From contig JANXBI010000046.1 in the NCBI GenBank assembly GCA_025060675.1, positions 11,848 through 75,847 on the forward strand: a DNA stretch of 64,000 nucleotides. Direction: 5' to 3'. Below, in pieces: positions 7,842 through 15,865 of this stretch. The notes beneath the pieces are model-generated. The model made no database searches and was not told where the DNA came from. It saw nothing but the letters and a program-made list of their open reading frames with translations. The translations under genes and the position numbers were made by a program. The stretch is from Candidatus Caldatribacterium sp. GTDB lineage: Bacteria; Atribacterota; Atribacteria; Atribacterales; Caldatribacteriaceae. Within the stretch, counting starts at the first letter, position 1, and each line of letters opens with the position of its first letter.

Positions 7842-8605
7842 CTTTCTGGGTCGATGTGCATGCCCATCTTGATGATGAAGCTTTTGCCTTGGACCTCCCT
7901 GAAGTTCTTTCCCGCGCCCAGAAGGCAGGGGTTTGTGCTATCATTACCGCAGCAACCTCTCTGACGTCTTCTCTGAAGGTTTTGGAGCTTGTTCGTCGTT
8001 ACCCAGAGGTTTACGGATGTGTCGGAGTGCACCCTCAGGAGGTCCGGGGGGAAGAGGTTGATCTCTCCTTTCTCAGCGACTGTCGCAGTGAGGCGAAAAT
8101 CCTCGCCCTTGGAGAGATTGGCCTTGATTACTTCTGGGATACGACGTACGTTAGGCAACAGAAAGAGGTCTTCGTTGCCCAGGTGGAGTTCGCGGAGCGG
8201 TATAACTTGCCGGTGGTTGTGCACTCCCGGAAGGCGGAACACGATGTTTTCACCGTCCTTGTCGAAAAAGCAAGGAACATACCTGTTGTTTGGCACTGTT
8301 TTTCTGGCGACTTCACTCTTCTCCACAGCATCCTCTCCCGGGGATGGTATATCTCCTTAGGCGGTGTGCTGACATACCCAAAGGCGGTCAAGATTCGGGA
8401 GATAGCCCAAGCAGTTCCTTTAGAACGCCTCTTTTTGGAGACCGATGCACCGTATCTTGCGCCGCAGACAAGGCGTGGAAAAAGGAATGAACCAGCATTC
8501 CTCGTAGAAACGGTGACCTTCCTTGCTCACCTTCGGGGAGAGAGCATTGCCACAATTTGCGAGAGGCTCTTTGAGAACTTCCGTAAGGTCTTCCTCAAAG
8601 CATAG
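7838..8605 (+). CDS. tatD: TatD-family metal-dependent DNase
   Basis: A 255-residue TIM-barrel hydrolase. Metal ligands are visible: VHAHLDDE at the N-terminus (HxH), GEIGLDYFWD (Glu), VVHSRKAEHD, WHCFSGDF and LETDAPYLAP (Asp). TatD proteins are 3'-5' nucleases on DNA (and RNA) ends in the cytoplasm, implicated in repair and DNA turnover. The gene overlaps the preceding one by 4 bases (ATGA). metG-tatD neighbourhoods are common in bacteria. Confidence 0.93.
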   Translation: MTFWVDVHAHLDDEAFALDLPEVLSRAQKAGVCAIITAATSLTSSLKVLELVRRYPEVYGCVGVHPQEVRGEEVDLSFLSDCRSEAKILALGEIGLDYFWDTTYVRQQKEVFVAQVEFAERYNLPVVVHSRKAEHDVFTVLVEKARNIPVVWHCFSGDFTLLHSILSRGWYISLGGVLTYPKAVKIREIAQAVPLERLFLETDAPYLAPQTRRGKRNEPAFLVETVTFLAHLRGESIATICERLFENFRKVFLKA

Positions 8606-8659
8606 CTTTAGCCCCCCTTTGGCAAGCATATTTATCCTCGTTCTTTGGGAGGTGAAACG

Positions 8660-9415
8660 GTGATTCGAGGAATCTACACCGCTTTGTCAGGATTGAATCT
8701 CCACGAACTGAAGCAGAGCATCCTTGCCAACAATATCGCGAATATTGACACTCCTGGGTTCAAAAAGGATATTTTTGCGATAGAGGGACAGGATGGAGCA
8801 GCGCTTTTCCGTTTTGTTTCTGGTCGAGCTCCGTTCTTTGTTGGCGAGCTTCCCCTTTCTGTGCAACCCCAGGTGAGCTTCACCACAGATTTCTCTCAAG
8901 GAAGACTCGAGGCTACCGGGAATCCTTTTGACCTGGCCATCAGTGGCGAGGGGTTTTTCGTTGTGGAAACCCCGAATGGCCCAGCGTACACAAGAGCAGG
9001 GAATTGTACTCGAAGTGTCGATGGGAGGCTGGTGACCCTTGATGGGTATCCCCTTCAGGGAGAGGCAGGAGATATTGTGCTCCCTGAAGAGGGGGAATTG
9101 GTGGTCGATGAGGAGGGAAACGTGAGGGTGGGAGGCGAACTGGTCGGAAAGCTCCGTGTCGTACGCTTCGCTAACCCTCAGCTTCTCGAAAAGGTTGGAG
9201 GGAATCTTTTCCGGGCACCTGAGAACGTAATCCCTGAAGAGGCCACCGGTTACACCATCCATCAAGGATTTCTTGAAAAGGCGAATATGGACATTGTGGA
9301 AGCGATGGTACGGATGATTGAAGCCCTCCGGGAGTACGAGCTCGCCCAGCGGGCAGTAGTGGCACAAGATGAGACTCTTGGTAAAGCGGTGAACGAGATT
9401 CCACGTCTTGCGTGA
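8660..9415 (+). CDS. flgF: Flagellar basal-body rod protein FlgF
   Basis: A 251-residue rod/hook-family protein. The GTG at 8660 is chosen as start because it follows a gggaggtg ribosome site and yields the family N-terminus MIRGIYTALSGLN; an upstream TTG at 8645 would overlap that site. The N-terminal rod motif (NNIANIDTPGFKKD) and C-terminal coil (NMDIVEAMVRMIEALREYELAQRA) form the D0 region that packs in the rod. It is the first gene of the flagellar run, 54 bases after tatD. FlgF and FlgG are paralogues; the first of the pair is taken as FlgF (proximal rod). Confidence 0.85.
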   Translation: MIRGIYTALSGLNLHELKQSILANNIANIDTPGFKKDIFAIEGQDGAALFRFVSGRAPFFVGELPLSVQPQVSFTTDFSQGRLEATGNPFDLAISGEGFFVVETPNGPAYTRAGNCTRSVDGRLVTLDGYPLQGEAGDIVLPEEGELVVDEEGNVRVGGELVGKLRVVRFANPQLLEKVGGNLFRAPENVIPEEATGYTIHQGFLEKANMDIVEAMVRMIEALREYELAQRAVVAQDETLGKAVNEIPRLA

Positions 9416-9430
9416 AGGGAGGAAAGGAAT

Positions 9431-10219
9431 GTGATTCGGGCGCTATGGACGGCGGCAACCGGCATGCAGGCCAAGCAACTTGACCTTGATGTTATCGCCA
9501 ATAACCTCGCCAATGTGAACACTACTGGTTTCAAGAAGAGCCGTGTCGATTTCCAGGACCTTATGTACCAGGTCATTCGCTTTAAGGGGACGCCTACATC
9601 CCCTGAGACCCAGGTTCCTTCTGGTATCGAGGTTGGTCTTGGTGTTCGTCCAGCGGCAATCCAAAAAATCTTTGCCCAAGGGGATATTTATGAAACCGGC
9701 AATCCCTTGGACCTTGTCATCGAGGGGGATGGGTTTTTCCAGATTCTCCTTCCCGATGGAACTGTCGCCTACACCCGGGATGGTTCGTTTAAGCTCGACG
9801 CCCAGGGGAGGATGGTGACAAGCGATGGATTCCCCCTTGAACCACCCATCACCATCCCTCAAGGTGCTGAGTCTATCACCATTGCTCAAGATGGAACGGT
9901 TACCGTGAAAATGCCTGGTGAGACTGAACCGCAGGAGGTTGGCGTTATAGAACTTGCCCGTTTCATCAATCCTGCAGGTCTTCTGAGCATCGGTCGAAAT
10001 CTCTACGTGGCTACAGCAGCTTCGGGAGAGCCTCAGGTGGGCACTCCAGGGCTTGAAGGTTTTGGGACGCTGGCTCAGGGGTTCCTTGAGACCTCCAACG
10101 TGCAGATTGTCGAAGAGATGGTCCGAATGATTTCGGCGCAGCGAGCTTACGAGATTAACGCCAAGGCCATCACCACAGCGGATGAGATGATGAGCATTAC
10201 CAACAACATGAAGAGGTGA
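9431..10219 (+). CDS. flgG: Flagellar distal rod protein FlgG
   Basis: A 262-residue axial protein starting at a GTG with an aggaaagg ribosome site. It begins MIRALWTAATGMQAKQLDLD, carries NNLANVNTTGFKKSRVDFQDLMYQ and ends with the coil SNVQIVEEMVRMISAQRAYEIN, all diagnostic of FlgG. It builds the distal rod that passes the peptidoglycan and outer membrane. The stop overlaps the flgA start (GTGA). Confidence 0.93.
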   Translation: MIRALWTAATGMQAKQLDLDVIANNLANVNTTGFKKSRVDFQDLMYQVIRFKGTPTSPETQVPSGIEVGLGVRPAAIQKIFAQGDIYETGNPLDLVIEGDGFFQILLPDGTVAYTRDGSFKLDAQGRMVTSDGFPLEPPITIPQGAESITIAQDGTVTVKMPGETEPQEVGVIELARFINPAGLLSIGRNLYVATAASGEPQVGTPGLEGFGTLAQGFLETSNVQIVEEMVRMISAQRAYEINAKAITTADEMMSITNNMKR

Positions 10220-11175
10220 AGGTAGTGTACCGCTGGTTTTGGGTTTCCACCGTTTTGGTATTGCTCCTTGCTGAGGGTACTGCCTTTGCCCTAACTCTTG
10301 AGGTTCGCCTCAAAGAGACAGTTACCGTTTTTGGAGAGGTGCTCACCCTTGGGGATGTGGCAGAGGTTTCCTACCCTAATCCCCAATGGGAGAGTGCTTT
10401 GCGAAAGCTTGACCTTGGTCTCCTTCCCCCACCCGGAGGCGAACGGACCATAACGCCTCAGGAAATCTATGCCCGAATCGTGGAGCGACGGATCCCTGGT
10501 CTTGACTACATCTACTTTTCCGGGGCCCCCTTGGTCCGGGTGCGAGTCGAGGGAACATTCCTTCCCAAGGAAGTCATAGAAGAGAATATTCGCTTTGCCC
10601 TGCAGGAGCGTTTCCCCTATGCGGAGCGTATCGATGTGGCGCTCTCTGGAGAGGAACGCATTTCCTTTCCCACGTCAACTTTTGTGGTAGTGCTCCCTAA
10701 AACCGTGAAACCCTGGGGAACTCAACGGGCAACTCTCGTTGACCCCAGCGGGACGTACAGGAAGGAAGTGCGTTTTACCGTTTCTGTGTATCGGCCTGTG
10801 GTTCGGGCGTTGCGAGATCTCCCTGTGGGGGAAACACTCCAAGCAGGGGATGTCACCGTTCAGATTGAGCCGCTGTCTCAGGAAAACGAAAAAGCTTTAG
10901 GAGATCTTGATACGGTCATCGGAAAGTCTCTTCGTCGGGCGGTTCGTGGAGGAGAGGTTATTGCTGCCTCTAATCTTGCTAAAGATGTGCTCATCAAGCG
11001 GGGAGATCTTGTGACGCTTGTTGCCGAGTACAAGGGCATTGTGGTCACAACAACTGGGAAAGCTCGGGGAGAAGGGACGTTGGGAGACCGGATTGTGGTT
11101 GAGAACCTCTCCTCTCGAAAGCGTATGGAGGGAATTATCGTTGACGAACGGACGGTGCGGGTGGTGGTCCAGTGA
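10216..11175 (+). CDS. flgA: Flagellar P-ring assembly chaperone FlgA
   Basis: A 319-residue exported protein with a signal peptide (WFWVSTVLVLLLAEGTAFA). The C-terminal half shows the SAF/FlgA fold: LRDLPVGETLQAGDVTVQ, GKSLRRAVRGGEVIAASNL, IKRGDLVTLVAEYKGIVVTT. FlgA assists P-ring (FlgI) assembly in the periplasm. The long N-terminal part also contains a FlgA-type module. It sits between flgG and flgH with GTGA overlaps on both sides, so translation is tightly coupled. Confidence 0.9.
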   Translation: MKVVYRWFWVSTVLVLLLAEGTAFALTLEVRLKETVTVFGEVLTLGDVAEVSYPNPQWESALRKLDLGLLPPPGGERTITPQEIYARIVERRIPGLDYIYFSGAPLVRVRVEGTFLPKEVIEENIRFALQERFPYAERIDVALSGEERISFPTSTFVVVLPKTVKPWGTQRATLVDPSGTYRKEVRFTVSVYRPVVRALRDLPVGETLQAGDVTVQIEPLSQENEKALGDLDTVIGKSLRRAVRGGEVIAASNLAKDVLIKRGDLVTLVAEYKGIVVTTTGKARGEGTLGDRIVVENLSSRKRMEGIIVDERTVRVVVQ

Positions 11176-11765
11176 AGTGGATGATGGTCCTGTTCGCTGC
11201 AGCTCTCCTGGTTTTGGGGGGCACTGCCTTTGGAACGTCGCTTTGGAAGGACGATGGATGGTTTGCTGAGCCGTACGTAGCTCGAAAAGCTTGTGGTGTT
11301 GGTGATATGGTGATTGTCATTCTTGAGGAGAGTGCTCAGGGGGCCGCCCAGGCCTCGTCTCAGGGAAGCAACACGACCGAGGTCAACCTTAAGGCGGGGC
11401 AAGGGATTTTTGATTTTATCCCGCCTGCAGGACTCAGTCATGGAAGCTCCCAAAGCGGCCAGAGGTCATACAGTCGAGGTGTGGATTTGAGTGGAACTAT
11501 CGCTTGCGAGGTAACCGAGGTTCTGGAGAACGGGTATCTGAAAATCGCTGGGAAGAAGGAGATTTTCCTCAACAAGGAACGAGAGACGATGAGCATTGAG
11601 GGCATCATCGATCCTCGCTTTCTCTCTCCAGAGAACACCATTTCTTCGACCAGGGTGATGAATGCGGTGATTCGCTTTGAGGGCACCTTAAAGCCTAAAA
11701 GACAGAGTGGACTCTTGGGGGTGCTCCAGGGGTTTTTTGGTTCGATTCTTGATGTCCTTTTCTGA
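11172..11765 (+). CDS. flgH: Flagellar L-ring protein FlgH, no lipobox seen
   Basis: A 197-residue protein with a signal peptide (MVLFAAALLVLGGTAFG). FlgH features are GDMVIVILEESAQG, the TEVLENGYLKIAGKKEI strand pair and the INPRFLSP-like IDPRFLSPENTISSTRV. It forms the outer-membrane bushing of the flagellar rod. Unlike the enterobacterial protein it has no cysteine at the signal-peptide junction (sequence GGTAFGTSLW), so it is probably not lipidated. The GTG start overlaps the flgA stop. Confidence 0.92.
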   Translation: MKWMMVLFAAALLVLGGTAFGTSLWKDDGWFAEPYVARKACGVGDMVIVILEESAQGAAQASSQGSNTTEVNLKAGQGIFDFIPPAGLSHGSSQSGQRSYSRGVDLSGTIACEVTEVLENGYLKIAGKKEIFLNKERETMSIEGIIDPRFLSPENTISSTRVMNAVIRFEGTLKPKRQSGLLGVLQGFFGSILDVLF

Positions 11766-11778
11766 GAGGGGAAGGATT

Positions 11779-12894
11779 ATGCGGTGGGTGTGGCTCGGGT
11801 TCTGTTGCGGCGTATTCCTTCTCCTTTTCTCTTTTCCCATTTCCGCAGAGGTCACTCGCATTAAGGACATTACAGAGCTTGAAGGTGTTCGGGGGAATCA
11901 GCTTGTAGGGTATGGGCTTGTGGTTGGACTTTCAGGAACCGGAGACAGCCGGAACAGTCTTTTCACCAACCAAGCCTTGGGCAATGTTCTTGAGAAATTT
12001 GGTATTCCAGTGGATTCTGAACTCATTCGTTCCCGGAACGTGGCCTCAGTCCTTGTTACTGCGGAACTCCCACCTTTTGTTCGGAATGGGGAACGCATTG
12101 ACTGTATCGTCTCTTCCCTGGGGGATGCCAAAAGTCTCCAGGGTGGGGTGTTGCTTCTGACGCCTCTCAAGGGCGTTGATGGGAAAGTGTATGCCGTGGC
12201 TCAAGGTCCGGTATCCATTGGGGGTTTTACGGCTGGAGCAGGTGGGGGGAACCAGGTCCAACGGAACCATCCTACTGTTGGTCGCATCCCTAATGGAGCT
12301 ATTGTGGAGCGGACGGTAGAGACGAACTTTTTTGACGCTACCCGAGGAACATTCACCCTTCTTCTCAAGAATCCTGATTTTGTCACCGCTTCCCGGATTG
12401 CCCAAGCCATCAACACCGAGTTTGGTGGAGATACGGCACGAGTTCTTGATGCCAATCGGGTGGAGGTTCGTATACCCGAACCGTATAAAGACCAGGTGTC
12501 CCAGCTTGTTGCCCTTGTGGGTGAGATTCCTGTAGAACCGGACATGCCGGCAAGAGTTGTGGTGAACGAGCGTACAGGTACCGTTGTTATCGGAGGCAAT
12601 GTCCGAATTCTCCCTGTGGCTTTAGCCCATGGGAACCTCACGGTCACCATTAGGACGCAGTACGAAGTTTCGCAACCGCCGCCTTTCTCCCCAGGGGAGA
12701 CGGTGGTGGTGCCTCAGGAAGAAGTTCAGGTGCAAGAACAAGAGGCTCGTCTTTTCCGGGTAGAATCAGGGAACACCATCGACGATTTGGTACGAGTCCT
12801 CAACGCCTTAGGTGTGAGTCCGAGGGATCTCGTTGCCATTCTTCAGGCGCTCAAGGAAGCTGGAGCGCTGCAGGGGGAGCTCGTGATTCAGTGA
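11779..12894 (+). CDS. flgI: Flagellar P-ring protein FlgI
   Basis: A 371-residue periplasmic ring protein. The ATG at 11779 gives a proper signal peptide (MRWVWLGFCCGVFLLLF...SAE) and follows a gaggggaagg site; upstream extensions in frame are not credible. FlgI motifs include RIKDITELEGVRGNQLVGYGLVVGL, GTGD, GQ-free FTAGAGGGNQVQRNHPTVGRIPNG and the C-terminal LVRVLNALGVSPRDLVAILQALKEAGAL (read in two parts). It forms the ring in the peptidoglycan layer with FlgA as chaperone. Confidence 0.95.
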   Translation: MRWVWLGFCCGVFLLLFSFPISAEVTRIKDITELEGVRGNQLVGYGLVVGLSGTGDSRNSLFTNQALGNVLEKFGIPVDSELIRSRNVASVLVTAELPPFVRNGERIDCIVSSLGDAKSLQGGVLLLTPLKGVDGKVYAVAQGPVSIGGFTAGAGGGNQVQRNHPTVGRIPNGAIVERTVETNFFDATRGTFTLLLKNPDFVTASRIAQAINTEFGGDTARVLDANRVEVRIPEPYKDQVSQLVALVGEIPVEPDMPARVVVNERTGTVVIGGNVRILPVALAHGNLTVTIRTQYEVSQPPPFSPGETVVVPQEEVQVQEQEARLFRVESGNTIDDLVRVLNALGVSPRDLVAILQALKEAGALQGELVIQ

Positions 12895-13184
12895 TGCGTG
12901 TCGAAGGGAAACATGTTCCGCATTTGACAGAACAAGAGAAATCGAGGAAAATGCTTCAAAAGGCATGTGGAGATTTCGAGGCTTTTTTCTTGAGCTTTGT
13001 CTTTAAAAGGGCTTTGGCGCCGCTTTTGAGTTCTTCGGTGAGTCGGGAGGAAGTGTGGTTTCGGGAGCTCTGGATTGAGGAGGTAGCAAAGAAGGTGAGC
13101 ACCCAGGGAGGAGTTGGTCTTGGGCGGTTGCTCTTTGAGCATCTCATAAAGGAGGAAAAACTCCGTGGTTCTGGCACGATGTAA
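12894..13184 (+). CDS. Rod-binding protein, FlgJ N-terminal-domain type
   Basis: A protein of about 96 residues; the start may be the ATG at 12894 (overlapping the flgI stop as TGATG) or the GTG three bases earlier. The segment KACGDFEAFFLSFVFKRAL and the tail GGVGLGRLLFEHL match the rod-binding domain of FlgJ, which acts as scaffold for rod assembly. The muramidase domain of enterobacterial FlgJ is missing, as is usual outside Proteobacteria; a separate hydrolase would open the wall. Confidence 0.85.
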   Translation: MRVEGKHVPHLTEQEKSRKMLQKACGDFEAFFLSFVFKRALAPLLSSSVSREEVWFRELWIEEVAKKVSTQGGVGLGRLLFEHLIKEEKLRGSGTM

Positions 13185-13572
13185 ACGGTGTGGAGCCATT
13201 TTCCAGAAGGTCATCGACCGTGACCTCTGCCCTCTTTGTCTTGAGAAGGAGGAAGAGGAGTTCCGGAAGGTTAAGGAGTTTTTCCGCCAGCATCCTAAGG
13301 CTCGCCTTGAGGAGGTCAGTGAAGCAACTGGGGTAGACAAAAAGGTCATTCTTGAGTTCCTCAAGGAGGGTCGTCTCCAGATTGCTGAAGGTATTGGACC
13401 CGTTGTGGAGCTTTTCTGTGAGCGGTGTGGGAAACCTATCGTTTCGGGTAGGCTCTGTGATGAGTGTCGGAGGAAGGTTGCTCAGCTCATCCAAAATACG
13501 GGGGAGAAGAAATCTCGAGGGCCCGACTTCTATTTTAAAGATGTTTTGTGGAAAAAAGGAGAGAAGGACTAA
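13165..13572 (+). CDS. Flagellar operon zinc-ribbon protein (YvyF-like)
   Basis: A 135-residue cytoplasmic protein starting at GTG 13165 behind an aaaggagg site. It has an N-terminal CKRCGAIFQ...LCPLCLEK zinc ribbon, a central helix-turn-helix-like stretch (ARLEEVSEATGVDKKVILEFLKEG) and a second ribbon CERCGKPI...LCDECRRK. This layout matches the flagellar operon protein YvyF family found next to flgM-flgN-flgK. The role is not established; it may regulate flagellar gene expression. Confidence 0.8.
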   Translation: MVLARCKRCGAIFQKVIDRDLCPLCLEKEEEEFRKVKEFFRQHPKARLEEVSEATGVDKKVILEFLKEGRLQIAEGIGPVVELFCERCGKPIVSGRLCDECRRKVAQLIQNTGEKKSRGPDFYFKDVLWKKGEKD

Positions 13573-13596
13573 AGAAGTGGATGGGGTTGCCGATAT
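13570..13596 (+). promoter_or_regulatory. Sigma-28 (FliA/SigD) promoter upstream of flgM
   Basis: TAAA (13570-13573), exactly 15 bases, GCCGATAT (13589-13596): a near-perfect match to the flagellar sigma-28 consensus. The -35 element overlaps the stop codon of the yvyF-like gene, and flgM starts 35 bases downstream. It would place flgM and the late genes flgN-flgK-flgL under sigma-28. Confidence 0.8.
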
Positions 13597-13631
13597 AAGA
13601 GGGCAGAGAGGGAAGAAAGAAGGGATGAAGC

Positions 13632-13955
13632 GTGAAGATCTCGGGGAATCAGGTTGAGAGCCTCTTGCGGGTATACCTTGAGCGAACCCAGGGGGAACGA
13701 AAGAAGGTGACCTCTTCGCCGTCTTCGCAAGTTGATTCCCTTACTCTTTCCCCAGAGGCTCAGGAAACGGCAGTGCTACAGGACCGGCTTCGGGAGATCC
13801 CTCCATCCCGTCAGGAGCTCGTTGCTGCGCTTCGGGAGCGCATTGCTGCAGGTCAGTACCATCCAAGTGGCATCGAAGTGGCTCGAAAAATGCTCTATCG
13901 CGAAGCGGTCGATTTCATCGTGAGCGAGGGAGAGCGTGTTGACCACTCCGCGTGA
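13632..13955 (+). CDS. flgM: Anti-sigma-28 factor FlgM
   Basis: A 107-residue protein starting at GTG 13632 behind an agggatg-type site. The C-terminal half, RQELVAALRERIAAGQYHPSG followed by EVARKML, is the FlgM sigma-binding region; the N-terminal half is polar and probably unfolded, as expected for a protein exported through the hook. FlgM holds sigma-28 inactive until the hook-basal body is complete. It lies directly downstream of a sigma-28 promoter, giving negative feedback. It overlaps flgN by 20 bases. Confidence 0.9.
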   Translation: MKISGNQVESLLRVYLERTQGERKKVTSSPSSQVDSLTLSPEAQETAVLQDRLREIPPSRQELVAALRERIAAGQYHPSGIEVARKMLYREAVDFIVSEGERVDHSA

Positions 13956-14454
13956 GTACTTTGCATACCTCCTTGAAGGATTGAAGCGGGAATTAGAGTT
14001 GCAACAGGAACTCCTTGACATTGCCCGAAAAAAGCAGGGTCTTCTTGTGACGAATAACATCGAGGCTCTTGTACCGCTTCTTGAGCGGGAAGAAGACCTT
14101 GTGTTTCAGACCTGCAGTATGGAGAAGCGGCTGAAGAATATCTGGAAGGAGCTCACGGAGCGGTTCTTTCCTAATGCTGGAGAGATGCATCTTTCGAAAA
14201 TTATTGAGCTTGCCGATATGGACATGCGGGAGGAGTTTCGTAGGCTCCAGGAGTCGCTTACTGCCGTTGTGGAGGAACTCCGGGAGCTCAATCGCCGGAA
14301 CGCCATCCTCATCGAGGACATCCTCAACTACATTAGTGTAGTCTTTTCCTTACTCCTTCGGGAGGCAGAGCGTCAAGAGAGTCCTTATGGTGTTTTCCGA
14401 AAAGGTTTGCCCGAGGGGAGCATTCGTGGTGTGCTCATCGATGGAGTGGTATAG
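13936..14454 (+). CDS. flgN: FlgN-type export chaperone for hook-associated proteins
   Basis: A 172-residue, largely helical protein between flgM and flgK, the usual place of flgN. The N-terminal part (LLEGLKRELELQQELLDIARKKQGLLVTNNIEAL) shows the FlgN pattern of helices with a regular heptad. It should bind FlgK and FlgL in the cytoplasm and deliver them to the export gate. The start is GTG 13936 or TTG 13939, both inside flgM. Confidence 0.85.
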   Translation: MLTTPREYFAYLLEGLKRELELQQELLDIARKKQGLLVTNNIEALVPLLEREEDLVFQTCSMEKRLKNIWKELTERFFPNAGEMHLSKIIELADMDMREEFRRLQESLTAVVEELRELNRRNAILIEDILNYISVVFSLLLREAERQESPYGVFRKGLPEGSIRGVLIDGVV

Positions 14455-14465
14455 GGGGGAAGGGC

Positions 14466-15857
14466 ATGCGTACCATTTTTCTTGGGCTTGAAATTGCTCG
14501 AAAAGCTCTCCAGACGCACCAGGCGGCAATGAATGTCACTGCCCACAATATTGCCAATGCGAATACGGTTGGGTACACTCGTCAGGTGCCCCATCTTACC
14601 CAAGAAACCGTTCCGCTGAGTGGTCTTTTTGTGCCCCCGCACCTCAAAAACATTGGTCTTGGGGTAGATGTGGATGCCATCCGGAGGATGCGGGATAGGT
14701 TCATCGATTTGCAGATTCGCCAGGAGTCTCGCACCGGAGCGTACTGGAACACCATTGACCAGGGTCTTGAGCAAATCGAGGTGATTTTTGGGGAGCCTCA
14801 CGAAGAGAGCGGTCTTTCGCAGATTTTTGACCGCTTCTGGAACACCTGGCAGGAGCTTGCCAAATCCCCTGAGTCTCAAGCCTCCCGGGTACTTGTTGCA
14901 GAAACTGGAAGCCTTCTTGCCCAGGCGATGAACCACACGTACCGTCAACTTGAGATGCAACGACAGGAACTCAACGAGAAGGTAGCAATTAAGGTTCAGG
15001 AGGTCAACAGCTACATCCAGCAGATTTACGACCTCAACCAGCAGATTGTCCGTGTGGCCCCAGCAGGAGGCAATATCAACGACTACAAGGACCAACTTGA
15101 CGTTCTTGTGGACAATCTCTCGAAGATTCTCCAGGTGCAGGTCAGGGAAAACGATAATGGCACGTACACGATTGTGCTTCAAGGGAGGATTCTTGCCCAT
15201 GACCGGGAGCGGAGTTTCCTCAGCCTTGAAGTCGATGCGTCTGGGATGAACCGCGTGACCTTAGAGAATGGCGAAGCTGTTGACTTTACCTACCAAAATG
15301 GTGAGCTCAAGGCTGTTTTTGACCTCCGAGATGTTCTTGTCCCGAAGTATCAGGAAGCCTTGAACGTTCTTGCTCAGGGCCTTCGAGATGCGGTCAACGC
15401 GGTACACCGGAGGGGTTTCACCCTTGAGGTACCTCCAAGGGGTGGAGGGGATTTCTTTGTGGGGAGTAGAGCAGAGGACCTTGCGGTGCACCCTGATATC
15501 CTTGGGAATCCCATGAAGATTGCCGCATCGTTGAGTGGCGCTCCTGGTGATGGGGAAAATGCCTTGGCCATCGCACAGCTTCGTGGAAAGCCGGTTATAA
15601 GTGGTTCAAGTCCTGATGACTATTACCGGGGCATTATCTCCCGTTTGGGAGTCGAGCGGGAGGAAGCGCAACGGATTGCCAAGAATCAGGATGTTCTTGT
15701 GCAGCAGCTTGAGAATCGAAGGGAGTCAGTTTCTGGGGTTTCTCTCGATGAAGAGATGACAAACCTCATCAGGTATCAGTATGCTTACCAAGCCGCTTCT
15801 ATCCTGGTGCGCACCATTGACGAGATGCTTGATACTGTAGTGCATCGGATTAAGTAG
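14466..15857 (+). CDS. flgK: Hook-associated protein 1, FlgK
   Basis: A 463-residue hook-filament junction protein. The N-terminus (LEIARKALQTHQAAMNVTAHN, then IANANTVGYTRQVP) and the C-terminal coil (GVSLDEEMTNLIRYQYAYQAAS) are typical of FlgK. It is shorter than the enterobacterial protein, so the variable surface domain is reduced. It is exported and caps the hook together with FlgL. RBS is the ggggggaaggg before ATG 14466. Confidence 0.94.
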   Translation: MRTIFLGLEIARKALQTHQAAMNVTAHNIANANTVGYTRQVPHLTQETVPLSGLFVPPHLKNIGLGVDVDAIRRMRDRFIDLQIRQESRTGAYWNTIDQGLEQIEVIFGEPHEESGLSQIFDRFWNTWQELAKSPESQASRVLVAETGSLLAQAMNHTYRQLEMQRQELNEKVAIKVQEVNSYIQQIYDLNQQIVRVAPAGGNINDYKDQLDVLVDNLSKILQVQVRENDNGTYTIVLQGRILAHDRERSFLSLEVDASGMNRVTLENGEAVDFTYQNGELKAVFDLRDVLVPKYQEALNVLAQGLRDAVNAVHRRGFTLEVPPRGGGDFFVGSRAEDLAVHPDILGNPMKIAASLSGAPGDGENALAIAQLRGKPVISGSSPDDYYRGIISRLGVEREEAQRIAKNQDVLVQQLENRRESVSGVSLDEEMTNLIRYQYAYQAASILVRTIDEMLDTVVHRIK

Positions 15858-15865
15858 GTGAGAGT

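Noticed and set aside
12891..13184. Broken FlgJ
   Set aside because: Single-domain rod-binding proteins without the muramidase are normal outside Proteobacteria; the frame is intact.
14211..14218. Second GCCGATAT as sigma-28 -10 box
   Set aside because: It lies within flgN and no TAAA is found 15 bases upstream.
14385..15200. 271-codon minus-strand open frame
   Set aside because: Antisense to flgK, which has clear family motifs throughout.
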